NCBI GenBank assembly: GCA_964642165.1
Contig: CAZXOC010000415.1
Coordinates: forward strand, 1 to 5,303
Direction: 5' to 3'
Length of the DNA stretch: 5,303 nt
Source: CAYRVX01 sp964642165
Lineage (GTDB): Bacteria > Planctomycetota > Phycisphaerae > SM23-33
Position numbers and translations under genes: made by a program. The stretch's first letter is position 1. Each line of letters begins with the position of its first letter. The notes under the pieces were generated by a model that was not told the DNA's origin, made no database searches, and worked only from the letters and a program-made list of their open reading frames with translations. This document shows positions 5,278 through 5,303 of this stretch, piece by piece.

Positions 5278-5303
5278 CCCATATGAGGCCAGAGGGAATC
5301 GGG

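Larger units (their letters stand above)
5094..5303. other. Non-coding region after the second gene
   Basis: These 210 bases hold no supportable gene. They contain GC-rich self-complementary segments (5111-5157), a degenerate 16-base direct repeat (5095-5110 and 5154-5169, 13 of 16 matching), a GCACCGGTGC palindrome at 5225-5234 and a 12-bp palindrome at 5266-5277. No stem followed by a T-run is present, so no intrinsic terminator is called. An ATG at 5283 after a GAGG at 5274-5277 could open a following gene, but only seven codons are in view. Confidence 0.55.

Noticed and set aside
5283..5303. Start of a following gene (ATG at 5283, MRPEGIG)
   Set aside because: Only seven codons are in view. 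The GAGG five bases upstream is suggestive, but this is too little to call a gene.
1..5303. CRISPR array, tRNA, rRNA or insertion sequence ends
   Set aside because: No regularly spaced short repeats, cloverleaf-like segments, rRNA-like motifs, or terminal inverted repeats flanking a transposase were seen on either strand.

Overview
The window is GC-rich (roughly two thirds G+C by eye) and looks like a chromosomal segment of a planctomycete, probably Phycisphaerae or a related lineage. The main reason is the C-terminal module shared by both large genes. It has the form 'L..LG(A/S)(E/D)SYADR.AAT.EL.KMGKG..PL.K.HL.SPD.EVR.RIE..LEQ', which matches a short HEAT-like unit that is very common in Planctomycetes proteins. 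Exported proteins carrying LamG and discoidin-like domains are also typical of that phylum. No database search was possible, so the taxonomy is an inference.

Layout, left to right: (1) 1-387, the 3' end of a serine site-specific recombinase gene that begins outside the window. Its tail may be an in-frame junction of two normally separate C-terminal segments. (2) 388-601, a non-coding gap with a hairpin directly after the recombinase stop, a second larger imperfect hairpin, and the ribosome binding site of the next gene. (3) 602-3223, a predicted exported 873-residue protein: signal peptide, two LamG-like jelly-roll domains, six tandem beta-rich repeats of about 45 residues, a HEAT-like tail, and a basic/proline-rich end. 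(4) 3255-5093, 31 bases downstream, a second predicted exported protein of 612 residues: signal peptide, one discoidin (F5/8 type C)-like domain, then the same six repeats, HEAT-like tail and proline-rich end. (5) 5094-5303, a non-coding end with small palindromes.

The two large genes form a probable two-gene operon of paralogues with exchanged heads. They share a colinear C-terminal part of about 370 residues but have unrelated putative carbohydrate- or surface-binding N-termini. The Shine-Dalgarno of the second gene lies inside a perfect 6-bp hairpin just after the stop of the first, which suggests translational coupling. The last ~180 coding bases of the two genes are about 92% identical in DNA, against about 60% in the 60 bases just upstream. 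Most differences there are non-synonymous, which points to recent gene conversion or duplication rather than strong protein conservation. The function of the pair is unknown; binding of polysaccharide or a cell-surface partner outside the cytoplasm is the most that the domains suggest.
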